From Coriobacteriia bacterium (GTDB lineage: Bacteria; Actinomycetota; Coriobacteriia; Coriobacteriales; QAMH01): a stretch of 25,720 nucleotides of DNA. Each line of letters starts with the position of its first letter. Position 1 is the first letter of the stretch. Made by a program: the position numbers and the translations under genes. Below the pieces are notes generated by a model. The model ran no database searches. It was not told the origin of the DNA and saw only the letters and a program-made list of their open reading frames with translations. This document shows positions 1 to 6,455 of this stretch, in pieces. Where the stretch lies: assembly GCA_900758075.1 (NCBI GenBank), contig CAAEQF010000182.1, forward strand, positions 1-25,720, in the 5' to 3' direction.

Positions 1-136
1 GGAAGACAAGGGTCCCCTCGTTGGTGGTCTCGATGAGGATGCCCGAGAGGATGGGGAGCGTCGAGCGAGAAGACATTCCCTTGGAAACGTTGGTGAGTGC
101 AGACAGGAGGTCATCTTTGGCTATGTTGAACTTCAC
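1..136 (-). CDS. dnaN: DNA polymerase III beta sliding clamp, N-terminal fragment
   Basis: Reading leftward from a GTG at 136, the translation begins MKFNIAKDDLLSALTNVS and continues through SSRSTLPILSGILIETT, the characteristic opening of the bacterial beta clamp. The ring-shaped clamp tethers DNA polymerase III to DNA. Only about 45 codons are present because the gene runs off the left window edge. An AGGAG lies about 11 bases upstream of the GTG, a slightly long spacing. Its neighbour upstream is dnaA in the same orientation, the usual dnaA-dnaN order, separated by 239 bases that hold an origin element. The family call is secure; the exact start is likely. Confidence 0.9.
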   Translation of the reverse strand, partial: MKFNIAKDDLLSALTNVSKGMSSRSTLPILSGILIETTNEGTLVF

Positions 137-149
137 GGCTTTTCACGCT

Positions 150-217
150 CCTATTTATAAATAAAAGATTTAAATACATTTTAGTAATAGTAATAAGACA
201 GGTGCATATGTGTATAA
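150..217 (+). other. Probable origin unwinding element: AT-rich stretch, DnaA-trios and DnaA box
   Basis: Between dnaA and dnaN, positions 151-181 are almost pure A/T. They are followed by the in-phase triplets TAG TAA TAG TAA TAA at 182-196, a short GC-containing spacer, and TGTGTATAA at 209-217, which is TTATACACA on the minus strand and matches the DnaA-box consensus TTATNCACA. A degenerate box (GGTGCATAT, 201-209) directly abuts it. This order (boxes, spacer, DnaA-trios, AT-rich DNA) is that of the basal unwinding system described for Bacillus-type origins, where DnaA loads from boxes onto single-stranded triplets. The arrangement is seen in the sequence; the function is inferred. Confidence 0.7.
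209..217 (-). promoter_or_regulatory. DnaA box TTATACACA
   Basis: The minus strand reads TTATACACA, a full match to the relaxed consensus TTATNCACA. It lies 12 bases from the DnaA-trio triplets and within the dnaA-dnaN gap, so it could serve origin opening, dnaN regulation, or both. Confidence 0.7.
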
Positions 218-375
218 CTTACAAAACCGCAGGTAGGAAGCTTGTAGTAACACTTCTGACCTGTTGAAAACCACCTCTCGCTTTCCACCGGCTTTTGCCG
301 TGCCTCCAGTTGTCAAGAACGCTTCAACAGGTTTTGCACCGCTTGTCACCGTGCTTGCCCACAGGCTTTTACGGC

Positions 376-1902
376 TCAGCTGCGCTCCCTGATTCTAATG
401 GTTAGCTGCTCTATCTGGTCGAAGAGCAGTCGGTTGTCCTTCTGGTCGTTCTCTATCTTGTTCACGCTGTGCATGATAGTTGTGTGGTCTCTGCCGCCGA
501 ACTTCTTGCCAATCGACTCGAGCGACTCCTCTGTCAGAAAACGCGCAAGGTAGATGGCGATGTGCCGCGGCGTGGTGATACCTTTCGAGCGCTTGGAGGA
601 AATCATGTCCTCGTGGCTGATGCCGAAGAACAGCTCAACCTCGTTTTGGATGGTCGCGATGCTGATCTGGCGGTTGGCCGTGTCCGGGAAGAAATCCTGC
701 AGCAGGTCTTTTGCCTCGTCGATGGTGATAGTGCTTTTGCGCAGCAGCGTCATGTTGCTGACGAGCCTGTTGACGGCGCCTTCCATCTCGCGGATGTTTG
801 AGGTGGAAGCCTCGGCGAGATAAGACAGGACGTCATCGGGGATATCTCCGTAGAAGTTGGTGTGCTGCGCACGCGAGAGGTGGTTTTTGAGGATCGCCAG
901 ACGCGTCTCGTAATCGGGCGGCTTGACGTCTGCTAGAAGCCCCGACATGAAGCGGCTGCGCATGCGGTCATCCATCTCGATGTCCTTTGGGGCACGGTCT
1001 GCGGACAGCACGATCTGCTTGTTCTGGTTGACCATCTCGTTGAAGATGTTGAACAGCTGGTTGATGCTCTCGTCCTTGCCTGCAAGGTACTGCACGTCGT
1101 CGACGAGCAGTATGTCGACGCGGTGGTACTTGTCGTTGAACTTTGCCCAGCGCGCCTGCCGTGCCGCCTCGACGAAGTCGTCGAGGAACTGGTTCGCAGA
1201 CACATAGCGCGTCGTGAGCTCGGGACGGTTTTTGATTGCGTAGTTGGCGATGGCGACGAGCAGGTGAGTCTTGCCCAAGCCAGAATTGCCGTAGATGAAC
1301 AGCGGGTTGTAGGCGATGCCCGGTTGCTCGGCCACGGCGAGCGCCGCGCCGCGCGCGAACTCGTTGGACTTGCCCACGACAAAGGTGTCGAACGTGCACT
1401 TGGAGAACAGCGCCTCGTCGCCGCTGATAGACGAGCGGCCACGTATCACGGATTCCTCGGCTGCGGGTGCCGTGTCCGACACGGCACCGGGGAGGTCTGC
1501 GGGGTTCACGAACTCGTTCATCCAGTCGGGCTGCTTGGGCTCGGGCTGCGGTGCCTGCACGACCGGGGAGGTTGGGGCTGCGTTTGCCTGCTGCATTGTC
1601 GCCGGCGCCGCAGCGGTACTCGCCTGCTGCTCGGGACGCGTCTCGGCCGCCGGCATGCCCGTTGTCCCGATGCCCACATTCAAGTGGGTCCCGGCGAGCA
1701 TCTCGAGTTTCTCCTCCATCTCTTTCAGGTAGTTTTTCTTCACCCAGGACTCCACCTGCGCGCTTTGCGCGGTGAAGACAAACTGGTCGCCGAAGATGCC
1801 GATGGGTGTGATGAGGTTGAGGAAGACCCGTTTGGGGTCATCCTCGCTGACTCCGCTCAAAAGCAGCGTCAATGCGGCTTTCCAGATCTCGTCTTTGTCC
1901 AT
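376..1902 (-). CDS. dnaA: Chromosomal replication initiator DnaA
   Basis: DnaA binds DnaA boxes, oligomerises with ATP and opens the origin. The 508-residue protein has the four usual domains: an N-terminal helicase-loading domain (about 1-85), a long Ala/Pro/Gln-rich linker (about 86-160), the AAA+ domain with Walker A GNSGLGKTH near residue 205 and Walker B ILLVDD near 264, and the C-terminal DNA-binding domain with the signature GGRDHTTIMHSVNKI. The start ATG at 1902 lies 4 bases after the stop of the upstream GHKL gene, so the two are probably cotranscribed. A 23-base inverted repeat lies in the linker coding region. The call is secure. Confidence 0.98.
   Translation of the reverse strand: MDKDEIWKAALTLLLSGVSEDDPKRVFLNLITPIGIFGDQFVFTAQSAQVESWVKKNYLKEMEEKLEMLAGTHLNVGIGTTGMPAAETRPEQQASTAAAPATMQQANAAPTSPVVQAPQPEPKQPDWMNEFVNPADLPGAVSDTAPAAEESVIRGRSSISGDEALFSKCTFDTFVVGKSNEFARGAALAVAEQPGIAYNPLFIYGNSGLGKTHLLVAIANYAIKNRPELTTRYVSANQFLDDFVEAARQARWAKFNDKYHRVDILLVDDVQYLAGKDESINQLFNIFNEMVNQNKQIVLSADRAPKDIEMDDRMRSRFMSGLLADVKPPDYETRLAILKNHLSRAQHTNFYGDIPDDVLSYLAEASTSNIREMEGAVNRLVSNMTLLRKSTITIDEAKDLLQDFFPDTANRQISIATIQNEVELFFGISHEDMISSKRSKGITTPRHIAIYLARFLTEESLESIGKKFGGRDHTTIMHSVNKIENDQKDNRLLFDQIEQLTIRIRERS
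1466..1488. repeat. 23-base inverted repeat inside dnaA linker
   Basis: GGTGCCGTGTC at 1466-1476 and its exact reverse complement at 1478-1488 flank a single base, giving 11 perfect pairs. It encodes part of the variable domain II linker (GAVSDTAP), where protein sequence is little constrained. Whether it acts as a protein-binding site or as an mRNA hairpin cannot be told from sequence. Confidence 0.6.
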
Positions 1903-1906
1903 GCGG

Positions 1907-2677
1907 CTACACCTGTCCGTTCAGAAGTTTGAAGCCCTTGTCGCTCAGTATGCGCTTGCGCGAGCCCTCGGCGGTCATGAGATATCCTGCGTCTTCCAGT
2001 TTCTTCAACTCGCGGTGGGCGGTTGAGATGCTGATGCCCAACTGCTGGTTGACTTCTGTCGGGCCAATGAGCCCGATGTCGCTCGCCAAGATGAGAATGT
2101 CGTTTTCGCGCTCGTCGAGCTTCGCTTCCTGCTTGGCCTGGCGCTGCGCGGCTTGAGAGGGCGTCTCGCGGTACACGACGGGTGTCGGCTTGTGGAGCGT
2201 GTCGTCGACGGTGATGGTGACGACGGTGCCCGCCTTGATGTTGTCCTCGATGATGAGGCGCCCGTTGGAGAACTTGAGGTATTCCCTCACCTGCGGAAGG
2301 CCCGAGCCAACGCCGCGTATGTACTTGCGCATCTCGGACGTGGCCGATGTGAAGCCGGGCTGCTGGGCGCGCTCCTTGTCGTCGATGCCCGGGCCCTGGT
2401 CGGTGAACCTAATCGTGTTGCCATGATCGAGGATGGAAACACAGGGCTCCATGAACTTGGCGTGGATGAAGTTCTCGCATACCTCGCGGATTACCGTGTA
2501 GGGGATGCTGCTGCCCTGCGCCTGCGCGAGTTCGTAGGTCTTTGCCGCAATATGCTCTATATAGCTTGCGATGTCGCTCGGCTCGATGTCGACGATGCGC
2601 GGAGCCGCGAGGAGATCGTCGTAGACGGCGATCCGCGTGGGGACGAGAAGCGCATCTCCCCTGTCTTCGTCGGGCAT
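1907..2677 (-). CDS. GHKL ATPase fused to winged helix-turn-helix, dnaA-linked
   Basis: This 256-residue protein has an N-terminal HATPase_c fold of the anti-sigma-kinase/histidine-kinase type: N box EVCENFIHA (65-73), G1 box DQGPGIDD (93-100) and glycine-rich G2 box GVGSGLP (122-128). There is no sensor, dimerisation histidine or membrane segment. A charged linker (about 165-190) leads to a C-terminal winged helix (about 190-250) with LGISISTAHRELKKLEDAGY as recognition region. I chose ATG 2677, preceded by AAAGGGG at suitable spacing. A longer open frame reaches 2857 but crosses the origin repeats. It sits 4 bases upstream of dnaA. A cytosolic ATP-dependent DNA-binding regulator of initiation is an inference; no named homologue is recognised. 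Confidence 0.85.
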   Translation of the reverse strand: MPDEDRGDALLVPTRIAVYDDLLAAPRIVDIEPSDIASYIEHIAAKTYELAQAQGSSIPYTVIREVCENFIHAKFMEPCVSILDHGNTIRFTDQGPGIDDKERAQQPGFTSATSEMRKYIRGVGSGLPQVREYLKFSNGRLIIEDNIKAGTVVTITVDDTLHKPTPVVYRETPSQAAQRQAKQEAKLDERENDILILASDIGLIGPTEVNQQLGISISTAHRELKKLEDAGYLMTAEGSRKRILSDKGFKLLNGQV

Positions 2678-3335
2678 GTTCAAATTCCCCTTTTCATTCC
2701 CAGAGTAAAAAACCGAGTTATCCACAAACAAATTAACAGTTGACGCGTTCGTAGGGAAGAAAAATCCCACATATTCCCAAAGTGGAAAGTGAAAAAAGTG
2801 GAAATTGGAAACAGGCACTGACCTGCTCTTTTCATAGTTTTCCACATTATTTTCCACTTATGTTGAAAACTCGGAGAAAAATGGGAAAACCACGGTGGAA
2901 AGCGGTAAAAAATCGTCGGGAAATCGAATGAAATGTGGAAAAGCTCAGGTCACGGCCGTGGAAAAAGTTATCTCCTCTTGGGAAAAATGTGGAAAACTTC
3001 GTGTTTTCCCCAGAGCGGTGAAAAGCAGGATGGAAAACTGTTTCCATCCAACATGGAGATTGGAAAATCAAGGCGAAAACTTGTTCGGGTGAAAGTGGAA
3101 ATCCACAGCGTTCAAGTTGCCCGATTTTTTGAGTGATCATAGAATATAAGTCGTTGACCTGCACAAACGTAAGATAGCTATTCCCGTGTCATCAGATGAA
3201 TGCTGCGATGCGCAAGTATGTGCACAAAGTTTTCCACCGCATACCTGCGGTATTTCCCGTGTTTTCCACTTTTTCCACAATTTTCGCACTTTTTTGTGGA
3301 GAGCGGCGAGATGCCTCGCTCTCTCGATTTATCTG
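2678..3335. other. Probable oriC half: array of DnaA-box-like nonamers
   Basis: This gene-free stretch is packed with TTTTCCAC or its complement GTGGAAAA: 2781, 2797, 2838, 2850, 2895, 2934, 2957, 2988, 3094, 3230, 3262 and 3271 mark their approximate starts. TTTTCCACA differs from the DnaA box TTATCCACA only at the third base, and one perfect DnaA box occurs at 2718. Sites at 2781-3102 mostly read GTGGAAA; those at 3230-3279 read TTTTCCAC. Small open frames here consist of the repeats themselves and are not credible genes. Position between the dnaA unit and rpmH is where many bacterial origins lie. Confidence 0.75.
2718..2726 (+). promoter_or_regulatory. Perfect DnaA box TTATCCACA
   Basis: This is an exact match to the high-affinity DnaA box. 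It lies about 41 bases upstream of the GHKL-wHTH start codon, where the promoter or leader of the GHKL-dnaA unit should be. Autoregulation of dnaA through this box is therefore plausible, in addition to a role in origin binding. Confidence 0.8.
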
Positions 3336-3365
3336 TTGACTCAATTCGAAAGAGCATATTAGAAT
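3336..3365 (+). promoter_or_regulatory. Promoter of the rpmH-rnpA unit
   Basis: TTGACT at 3336-3341 and TAGAAT at 3360-3365 are separated by 18 bases, a good vegetative -35/-10 pair. Transcription would begin about 45 bases before the rpmH start codon. It faces away from the DnaA-box array just to its left. Confidence 0.7.
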
Positions 3366-3387
3366 GCTAAGGCTTGTCTGTAGATGA

Positions 3388-3402
3388 AGGGGAATTTCCC
3401 CT
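3388..3402 (+). repeat. Palindrome directly before the rpmH ribosome-binding site
   Basis: AGGGGAATTTCCCCT is a perfect inverted repeat (7 pairs, one central base) ending one base before the rpmH Shine-Dalgarno AGGAGG (3403-3408). As RNA it would give a small hairpin next to the ribosome-binding site; as DNA it could be an operator. Its role is unknown. Confidence 0.5.
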
Positions 3403-3415
3403 AGGAGGAAATGCA

Positions 3416-3550
3416 ATGAAACGTACGTATCAACCCAACAAGCGCAAGCGCGCAAAGTGCCATGGATTCCGCGCCCGTATGGCTACCAAGGGCGGTCGTA
3501 AAGTGCTCAAGGCTCGTCGTGCCAAGGGCCGCAAGAAGCTGACTGTCTAA
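3416..3550 (+). CDS. rpmH: 50S ribosomal protein L34
   Basis: The 44-residue basic protein MKRTYQPNKRKRAK...GRKKLTV is a full-length L34, a late-assembly protein of the large ribosomal subunit. It has an excellent ribosome-binding site, AGGAGG, 7 bases before the ATG. It heads the rightward rpmH-rnpA-yidD-yidC-khpB-rsmG series found beside most bacterial origins. Confidence 0.97.
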   Translation: MKRTYQPNKRKRAKCHGFRARMATKGGRKVLKARRAKGRKKLTV

Positions 3551-3569
3551 CGTACCTGAGCTTGATTCG

Positions 3570-3914
3570 TTGGGGGATCGAGTACTTTTGAAGGGCACGA
3601 TAAAGTCTAAATCCGAAGTAGAGCGCCTATTCCGCAGCGGAAGGCGCTCTACTTCGTCTATGGCGAGTGTCCTTCTACTCCCCAACGAGGATAATCAATG
3701 GGGGCGCTGCGCGTTTATCGCCGGGAAGAAGCTCGGCACGGCTCCGGTCAGAAGCCGGTGCAAGCGCGTCATGCGAGCGGTTGCCCGGGAGCTCGGGGCT
3801 CCGTGGAGCGGCTACGACGTGGTGTTCATCGCGCGTCGCAGGGTGAGCTATGCCCCACATGATGCGGTCGTGGCGCAGTTCAGGAAAATGCTCGAAGAGC
3901 AGGGGGTGCTCTGA
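3570..3914 (+). CDS. rnpA: Ribonuclease P protein component
   Basis: RnpA is the protein cofactor of RNase P, which matures tRNA 5' ends. The 114-residue product shows the family core KKLGTAPVRSRCKRVMRA; the usual R-N-R motif is R-S-R here. The start is uncertain: TTG 3570 gives the longest product, and TTG 3588 is closer to the usual family start; neither has a strong ribosome-binding site, so translation may be coupled to rpmH 20 bases upstream. A 15-pair hairpin is embedded early in the coding region (3614-3656). Its stop overlaps the start of yidD by one base. Confidence 0.93.
   Translation: MGDRVLLKGTIKSKSEVERLFRSGRRSTSSMASVLLLPNEDNQWGRCAFIAGKKLGTAPVRSRCKRVMRAVARELGAPWSGYDVVFIARRRVSYAPHDAVVAQFRKMLEEQGVL
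3614..3656 (+). repeat. Long hairpin inside the rnpA coding sequence
   Basis: Positions 3614-3628 (CGAAGTAGAGCGCCT) and 3642-3656 are perfect reverse complements over 15 bases. The intervening segment itself contains TCCGC-A-GCGGA and extends the stem after a two-base bulge. It encodes SEVERLFRSGRRSTS, a conserved part of RnpA, so synonymous codons are placed so as to pair. No T-tract follows, so it is not a simple terminator. RNA processing or translational control are possibilities. Confidence 0.7.
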
Positions 3915-4159
3915 TGGCGCAGGGGCGTGTGGCAAAGCTGAAAGATGCGCCACGTACGGTGGTCCTCGCGCTCGTGAGGTTCTACCGGTCATACGTATCG
4001 CCGCTGTTTCCACCGACCTGCCGGTATGTGCCCACCTGTTCCGAATACGCTATGATTGCTCTTCAGAAATACGGCTTCATCAAAGGGTCCTGGCTTGCGA
4101 TCAAGAGAATCTGCAGGTGCCATCCCTGGCATCCAGGCGGGTACGACCCAGTTCCCTAG
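3914..4159 (+). CDS. yidD: Membrane protein insertion efficiency factor YidD
   Basis: This 81-residue protein carries the complete YidD (DUF37) signature: an N-terminal amphipathic/hydrophobic segment with YRSYVSPLFPPTCRYVPTCSEY and the C-terminal RCHPWHPGGYDPVP. The family assists YidC-dependent insertion at the inner face of the cytoplasmic membrane. The ATG overlaps the rnpA stop (TGATG), so translation is coupled. yidC follows 44 bases later. Confidence 0.95.
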   Translation: MAQGRVAKLKDAPRTVVLALVRFYRSYVSPLFPPTCRYVPTCSEYAMIALQKYGFIKGSWLAIKRICRCHPWHPGGYDPVP

Positions 4160-4203
4160 ACGGTATTTGACGTTACATCCATCGTTGAGAGGATTACCAA
4201 CAT

Positions 4204-4971
4204 ATGTGGGATAGCATTCTAAATGGCTGTGCGTGGCTGTTGGCCCAGCTCGCGCACCTGGTTGGTGACTGGGGCCTTGCGATTATCATCGTGACCCTCG
4301 TCATTCGCCTCGCCCTCTTCCCGCTGCAACGCAAGCAGTTCAAATCGAGCTACGACATGCAGAAGGTGCAGCCCAAGCTGCAGGAGATTCAGACCCTGTA
4401 CGCAGGTGACCAGCAGAAGATTCAAGAAGAGACGATGAAGATCTACCAGGAGACGGGCTTCAACCCGCTCGCTGGCTGCCTTCCCATGCTCATCCAGATG
4501 CCTGTCTTCATCATCCTGTTCCAGGTGCTGCGCTGGAAGATCGGCGACTTTGCATCTGAGGACCTGGGCGTCACGTTCTACCATATCCTGCCCAACCTGA
4601 CTCAGACCGTTGGGGACGCATGGGCTGTGGGCGCCATGTATGCCGTTCCGTATATTCTCCAGATGCTGCTGTTCATTGGCTTCTCGATTGCGCCTATGAT
4701 TCTGCAGCTCCGTCAGAACGAGCAGAACAGGTCGCAAACCGGCATGATGCTCGGCGTGATGGGAATCATGTTCATCTGGATGGCATTCATCTCGCCTGCA
4801 GGCGTTATGCTCTACTGGGCGCTGTCTTCTGCTTTCGGCTTCTTCCAGCAGCTCATCACCAACCGCAAGCTCAAGGATGATGACGAGAAGGCCGAAGAGA
4901 AGGTCATCAAACCGGTTGAGGTTCATGTCGAGAGGCGCGAGCACAAGAAACGCCCGCACAAGAAGAGTTAG
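4204..4971 (+). CDS. yidC: Membrane protein insertase YidC/Oxa1 family
   Basis: YidC inserts membrane proteins alone or with Sec. The 255-residue protein is the short Gram-positive type without the large periplasmic domain. It has a first transmembrane segment with the conserved arginine (VIRLALFPLQ), a cytoplasmic loop rich in charged residues (KVQPKLQEIQ), the NPLAGCLPMLIQMPVF segment, further membrane helices around residues 140-215, and a strongly basic C-terminal tail (HKKRPHKKS) suited to ribosome binding. AGAGGA precedes the ATG. A strong terminator-like hairpin follows. Confidence 0.96.
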   Translation: MWDSILNGCAWLLAQLAHLVGDWGLAIIIVTLVIRLALFPLQRKQFKSSYDMQKVQPKLQEIQTLYAGDQQKIQEETMKIYQETGFNPLAGCLPMLIQMPVFIILFQVLRWKIGDFASEDLGVTFYHILPNLTQTVGDAWAVGAMYAVPYILQMLLFIGFSIAPMILQLRQNEQNRSQTGMMLGVMGIMFIWMAFISPAGVMLYWALSSAFGFFQQLITNRKLKDDDEKAEEKVIKPVEVHVERREHKKRPHKKS

Positions 4972-4988
4972 ACTCTATAAAGAATAAT

Positions 4989-5024
4989 GCCCGGGGCACT
5001 CTGCTCCGGGCTGTTTTGTCTGTT
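4989..5024 (+). terminator. Terminator or attenuator between yidC and khpB
   Basis: GCCCGGGGCA (4989-4998) pairs with TGCTCCGGGC (5002-5011) through a CTC loop: ten pairs with one G-U. TGTTTTGTCTGTTT follows. It probably ends or attenuates most yidC transcripts before khpB, whose start lies 32 bases further on. Confidence 0.75.
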
Positions 5025-5055
5025 TGGAACCCCCTACGTTTCAAAAAGGAATGCC

Positions 5056-5619
5056 ATGAGCGAAGAAGAAATCGAACCAGTAGAGGATGCTGCTGAAGAG
5101 CAGGTCGATACAAACGACACTGTCGAGGAACAAGAGGATTCGAACGAGGTCACCGAAGAACAGCTCGACGAGGTGGCCGATGCCGCAATTGAGGCGCTTC
5201 AGTCGGTGCTCAAGTACTTTAATGCACAGGGCGCGGAAATCAACGAATACGAGGGTGACGAAGACGAGATTATCCTCGATGTTGTGGGCGGAGACCTCGC
5301 GGTTCTCATTGGGCGTCGTGGGCACACGCTTGAAGCTCTTCAGACCATTGTTTCATCCATCACGCATCGCAAGCTCGGGTATCGGTATCCGGTCACGATT
5401 GATATCGAGAGCTACAAGCATCGTCAACGCCAGAAGATTGAATCGTTGGCGTATTCCGCTGCTTCTCGTGCCGATCGTCAGTCGCGCGAGGTGAGTTTGC
5501 GGCCTATGAATCCGTACGAGCGCCGTCTTGTCCACATGGCTTTGCGTGACGACGGGCGTGTTGAAACGTATTCTGTAGGGGAAGAGCCCGATAGATATGT
5601 GGTTGTACGTCCCATATAG
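5056..5619 (+). CDS. khpB: KH-R3H RNA-binding protein KhpB (Jag/EloR type)
   Basis: The 187-residue protein has a KH domain with the GxxG loop in LIGRRGHTLEALQ and a C-terminal R3H domain (SYKHRQRQKIESLA... PYERRLVHMAL). The family binds RNA and affects cell elongation and division in Gram-positive bacteria. In place of the N-terminal Jag-N domain there is a very acidic, Glu-rich segment of about 45 residues. I chose ATG 5056 because AAGGA lies 5 bases before it; a longer open frame has no support. It lies between yidC and rsmG, the usual position. Confidence 0.93.
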   Translation: MSEEEIEPVEDAAEEQVDTNDTVEEQEDSNEVTEEQLDEVADAAIEALQSVLKYFNAQGAEINEYEGDEDEIILDVVGGDLAVLIGRRGHTLEALQTIVSSITHRKLGYRYPVTIDIESYKHRQRQKIESLAYSAASRADRQSREVSLRPMNPYERRLVHMALRDDGRVETYSVGEEPDRYVVVRPI

Positions 5620-5634
5620 TCAATCGAAGGAACT

Positions 5635-6360
5635 ATGAAGCACACTTCAAAAGAAAGGGCCGCTGTTGATGCGGCCCTTCTTCGTTTGAAACTTGATTTC
5701 GACGAAGAAACAAGAGAGAAGCTCATCACTAACCTGAAGCTGGTGATTGAGAAGAACAATGTGTTGAACCTGACGCGCATCGATTCGTTCGAGAAGGCAG
5801 TGGTTCTTCATATAGAAGATTCCCTTTCAATTTATCCGGAGTTTATGCATAGTTCTGGAGAATTCTGCGATATAGGGACTGGGGGAGGCTTCCCTGGCTT
5901 GCCGCTTGCCATCGCTTCGTATCGCAATGGGATCCTTCTTGATTCGGTAAAGAAAAAGGCATTAGCTGTGCAGGAATTTATTGATGAGCTTGGCATGAAT
6001 CAGCAGGTTCAAGCATATGGAATGAGAAGTGAGGAGCTGTGTTCGAGCTGTCCAGCCAAGTTTGAAACGGTTGTTGCACGTGCGGTGGATAAGTTGAGCG
6101 TTGTCGAAGAATATGCAACTCCGCTTTTGACTTCTGGTGGTCATCTGATTGCTATGAGAGGAACAGAGTCCCTTGAGGACGAGCAGGCCGCGCAGAATGC
6201 ATCTGATCAGCTCGGTTTACAGATGATCGAAAAGCGAGCATTCTCTCTTGGTCCAGACGAGGTTGCACGAAGCGTGTATGTGTATGAAAAGGTTGCCTCT
6301 CCTTTGATTAAATTGCCTCGCCGTCCCGGTATGGCTCATAAGAAGCCTTTGGGCTATTAG
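5635..6360 (+). CDS. rsmG: 16S rRNA (guanine-N7)-methyltransferase RsmG
   Basis: RsmG (GidB) methylates 16S rRNA near the decoding site using S-adenosylmethionine. The 241-residue protein has the SAM-binding motif DIGTGGGFPGLPLAI, the VARAVDKL segment and the C-terminal PRRPGMAHKKPL characteristic of the family. ATG 5635 is preceded by AAGGAA. A hairpin with terminator-like flanks lies about 20 bases into the coding region. The gene closes the rpmH-to-rsmG series and is followed by a strong terminator. Its base composition is AT-richer than that of yidC or khpB. Confidence 0.96.
   Translation: MKHTSKERAAVDAALLRLKLDFDEETREKLITNLKLVIEKNNVLNLTRIDSFEKAVVLHIEDSLSIYPEFMHSSGEFCDIGTGGGFPGLPLAIASYRNGILLDSVKKKALAVQEFIDELGMNQQVQAYGMRSEELCSSCPAKFETVVARAVDKLSVVEEYATPLLTSGGHLIAMRGTESLEDEQAAQNASDQLGLQMIEKRAFSLGPDEVARSVYVYEKVASPLIKLPRRPGMAHKKPLGY
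5655..5679 (+). repeat. Hairpin at the start of rsmG coding sequence
   Basis: AAGGGCCGC (5655-5663) and GCGGCCCTT (5671-5679) form nine perfect pairs around a TGTTGAT loop. An A-rich stretch precedes it and CTTCGTTT follows, so it resembles a weak intrinsic terminator lying inside the first 50 bases of rsmG. It could attenuate transcription coming from khpB. Confidence 0.6.
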
Positions 6361-6380
6361 CAGTTTTCTGTATATAGTTA

Positions 6381-6434
6381 TCCACTGTCTGAAATCCACG
6401 TACCATGGAATTCAGGCAGCGGATTATTTTATAT
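6381..6434 (+). terminator. Terminator after rsmG
   Basis: Positions 6381-6398 pair with 6406-6423 with two mismatches and one G-U, leaving a 7-base loop. TTATTTTATATTT follows. This is the only clear terminator after the end of rsmG and closes the rightward ribosomal/insertase series. TTATCCACT (6378-6386), one base off a DnaA box, overlaps its left arm. Confidence 0.8.
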
Positions 6435-6439
6435 TTGAA

Positions 6440-6455
6440 TGTTTCATGTGAAACA
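6440..6455. promoter_or_regulatory. parS: parS site (one mismatch)
   Basis: The 16 bases differ from the bacterial parS consensus TGTTTCACGTGAAACA only by T for C at the eighth position. It is the outlying site, about 450 bases left of the main cluster. Confidence 0.75.

Noticed and set aside
2847..3164. Small open frames in the origin region rich in Phe/Ser or Gly/Lys
   Set aside because: They are translations of the GTGGAAAA/TTTTCCAC repeats, with no ribosome-binding site.
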